In this document: one piece after another, positions 62,369 to 64,000 of the stretch
Layout: each line of letters starts with the position of its first letter
How positions within the stretch are numbered: position 1 is the stretch's first letter
DNA from: Pseudofrankia sp. DC12
GTDB lineage: Bacteria > Actinomycetota > Actinomycetes > Frankiales > Frankiaceae
Assembly: GCF_000966285.1 (NCBI RefSeq)
Contig: NZ_KQ031391.1
Span: 3,197,208 to 3,261,207, forward strand
Direction of reading: 5' to 3'
DNA length: 64,000 nucleotides
Notes under the pieces: generated by a model
Told to the model about the DNA's origin: nothing
What the model saw: only the letters and a program-made list of their open reading frames with translations
The model's database searches: none
Program-made: the position numbers and the translations under genes

Positions 62369-63538
62369 CTAGCGGGAGAGGGCCGCGACGATTCTGGTGA
62401 CGCCGGGGCGGCCGAGCTGACGGGCGACCGTCGAGCGGCCGTCGATGATCCGGGTGAACAGGCTGAATCCACCGGGGAGGGCGGACATGAGCCCGTGCAT
62501 CACCTCGGGCCGGCGGCCGTAGAGCTTGAGCAGGGTCCGCCCGGCTGTCATCTCGGTGCCGAAGACCGCCTCGACTCGCGCCGGGTAGGCGTCGAGCGCG
62601 CCCAGGTCACCGCCGGCCGCGGCCGCGGCGGCCGCACCCGCCAGCCGCCCGGAGCGCAGCGCGAACGAGATGCCCTCTCGGGTCCACGGGTCGAGCAGGC
62701 CGGCGGCGTCGCCGGCGACCAGCACCCGGCCGCGGCGGACCGGCGAGCCGTCGGCCCGCACTCGGGTCAGATGCCCCGAGTCGTGCAGCCGCGGCAGGCC
62801 GGCCAGGCCAAGCTGGGTGACGAACCGCTCGTAGTACGCGCGCATCGCCGGCCCGTCGTCGCGGGCTCCGATCACCCCGACCGTCAGCACGTCGCCCTTG
62901 GGGAAGATCCAGCCGTACGAGCCGGGCACCGGGCCCCAGTCCAGCAGCATCCGGCGTTCCCAGCGGGCCGCGATCTCGGCGGGCGCCTTGAGCTCCGCCT
63001 CCAGGCCGACGTCGACCTGGTCGCAGCGCACTCCCACGTAGCTGGCGGCCCGCGACGACGTCCCGTCCGCGCCCACCACTGCCGACGCGCGCAGGTCCGG
63101 CCCACCGCGGATCTCCACGACCGCGCCGTCCGGGCCGTCGTCGCGGACGGCGGTGACGACCGTCGACGTGCGGACCTCGGCACCGGCGGCCCTGGCCGCG
63201 TCGACCAGGGCCGCGTCAAGCTCGGGGCGCATGACCATCGCGAGGATCGGCGAACCGTCCCGGCGCCGCCGGGTCACCCGGTAGCGGCCGTCGAGCGTGA
63301 TGGTCAGGGCGTCGACCTCGACCCGGGCCAGCTGGGCCAGGTCCAGCCCGGCCGCGCTGATGTGGTCGCGTGAGATCCCGACCAGCCCACCGCCGCAGGT
63401 CTTGTAACGCGGCAGCTCCGCCCGCTCCAGCAGGCAGACCCGAGCGCCGGCCGCGGCGGCGGCCCGGGCCGCCGCCCCGCCGGCCGGCCCCGCCCCGATC
63501 ACGACGACGTCGAAGTCCCGCGCGGAGGTGTCGGTCAC
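62369..63538 (-). CDS. geranylgeranyl-reductase-family FAD oxidoreductase
   Basis: A 389-residue flavoprotein. The FAD-binding VVVIGAGPAGGAAARAAAAAG is at residues ~11-31, YKTCGGGLVG near residue 45 is typical of geranylgeranyl reductases, VVGADGTSSRAASYVG is the second nucleotide motif, and RVLVAGDAAGLLDPWTREGI the third. In actinobacteria such enzymes reduce isoprenoid chains of menaquinone or polyprenyl lipids; which is acted on here is unclear. Start is the GTG at 63538. It converges on the EspI-like gene and lies 10 bp downstream of the DUF5926 gene on the same strand. Confidence 0.9.
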   Translation of the reverse strand: MTDTSARDFDVVVIGAGPAGGAAARAAAAAGARVCLLERAELPRYKTCGGGLVGISRDHISAAGLDLAQLARVEVDALTITLDGRYRVTRRRRDGSPILAMVMRPELDAALVDAARAAGAEVRTSTVVTAVRDDGPDGAVVEIRGGPDLRASAVVGADGTSSRAASYVGVRCDQVDVGLEAELKAPAEIAARWERRMLLDWGPVPGSYGWIFPKGDVLTVGVIGARDDGPAMRAYYERFVTQLGLAGLPRLHDSGHLTRVRADGSPVRRGRVLVAGDAAGLLDPWTREGISFALRSGRLAGAAAAAAAGGDLGALDAYPARVEAVFGTEMTAGRTLLKLYGRRPEVMHGLMSALPGGFSLFTRIIDGRSTVARQLGRPGVTRIVAALSR

Positions 63539-63548
63539 GGCCCGTCCG

Positions 63549-64000
63549 TCAGCGCAGCGTCAGGGTGCGGCCGACGACGCCGGCGCGGATGCGGCGCTCC
63601 TCGCTGGTGAGCGGGCGGCGCTCGGCGAGCACCTCGTCCATCGCCTTGCGCAGCGCCGCGGCCGGCGCCTCACAGCTGTCGGCGTCCGCGTCGGGCGCCA
63701 GGTCCCAGACCGGGACGACCAGCCCGTCGGCCCGGAAGGAGCCGACGAACCGCGACCCCTCGCCGGCGCTGAGCGCGTCGGCGGCGGCAAGACGGGCGAG
63801 CGCGTCGAGCAGCTGCTCCTCGGAACGGGAGCGGGCGACGTCCGGGTCGCTGACCCCCGCGACCTCCAGGAACGGCAGCACCCAGCGCAGATGGCGCTTG
63901 TCGCCCGGCTGGGTCCAGTAGGCGGCCTCGACGGAGCTCAGCCGCGCGGTCGGCACGACGGTCGCGTTCGCCCGCTCCAGGCTCGACGCCACCTCACCGG
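63549..64000 (-). CDS. DUF5926 protein, C-terminal part (cut by window edge)
   Basis: The minus-strand frame is open to the right edge, so only about the last 150 residues are visible. VEAAYWTQPGDKRHLRWVLP, GEGSRFVGSFRADGLVVPVW and the final LTSEERRIRAGVVGRTLTLR match the end of DUF5926 proteins. GTG 63992 is an internal codon, not the start, because the full family is about twice as long. Function unknown. It ends 10 bp upstream of the reductase gene, so the two are likely cotranscribed. Confidence 0.85.
   Translation of the reverse strand, partial: GEVASSLERANATVVPTARLSSVEAAYWTQPGDKRHLRWVLPFLEVAGVSDPDVARSRSEEQLLDALARLAAADALSAGEGSRFVGSFRADGLVVPVWDLAPDADADSCEAPAAALRKAMDEVLAERRPLTSEERRIRAGVVGRTLTLR

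Overview
The window is very GC-rich, uses GTG starts often, and carries a typical actinobacterial gene set: trehalose synthesis by OtsA/OtsB, a groEL without groES controlled by CIRCE boxes, DUF3263, RNHCP, DUF3180 and DUF5926 proteins, an MptB-type mannosyltransferase and an EspI-like ATPase. The mixture fits Frankiales (Frankia or Pseudofrankia-like); this assignment is inferred from gene content, not from a database match.

Layout. 1-5.7 kb: three polytopic membrane glycosyltransferase-like proteins (the first is cut by the left edge). 5.9-9.2 kb: glutamate dehydrogenase, an RNHCP zinc protein, and a DUF3263/LytR_C pair. 9.4-13.1 kb: otsB, otsA and a HAD phosphatase. 13.4-15.1 kb: a SAM (S-box) riboswitch with a very long P3 insertion in front of threonine synthase. 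15.1-16.9 kb: a small islet with a DUF4407-like fragment and a RelBE-type toxin-antitoxin pair. 17.1-21.3 kb: groEL with two CIRCE-type operators, a DUF2510/LURP-one protein and a Uma2 protein.

21.3-42.0 kb is the most interesting block. It holds a lipid-linked-oligosaccharide-type flippase, a 937-residue protein made of two fused copies of one GT2 architecture, two divergent GH16 glucanases (one lipoprotein, one secreted), a roughly 1,000-residue membrane protein, a GMC oxidoreductase, a condensation-type acyltransferase, a second GT2, an EEP-family membrane enzyme, a KAS-III enzyme and a third GT2. I infer an acylated extracellular polysaccharide or glycolipid locus that I cannot match to a known pathway. 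Its intergenic regions are unusually long and contain inverted repeats and a six-unit 16-bp array.

42.5-51.4 kb is housekeeping: XPB helicase, a RibD-like reductase, an XPB-N/WYL-like protein, and a GNAT-folP-folB-folK-DUF3180 operon. 52.2-57.5 kb: a TPR protein, an aminoglycoside-phosphotransferase-like kinase, and larB-larC for the nickel-pincer cofactor. 57.8-62.2 kb: a 1,456-residue EspI/ParA-like ATPase with a huge low-complexity N-terminus. The right end has a geranylgeranyl-reductase-family flavoprotein and the C-terminus of a DUF5926 protein cut by the edge.

Two families of dispersed palindromic repeats occur between genes, and one copy sits inside the riboswitch. Several genes carry in-frame minisatellites. 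No rRNA, tRNA, CRISPR array or intact insertion sequence was recognised.
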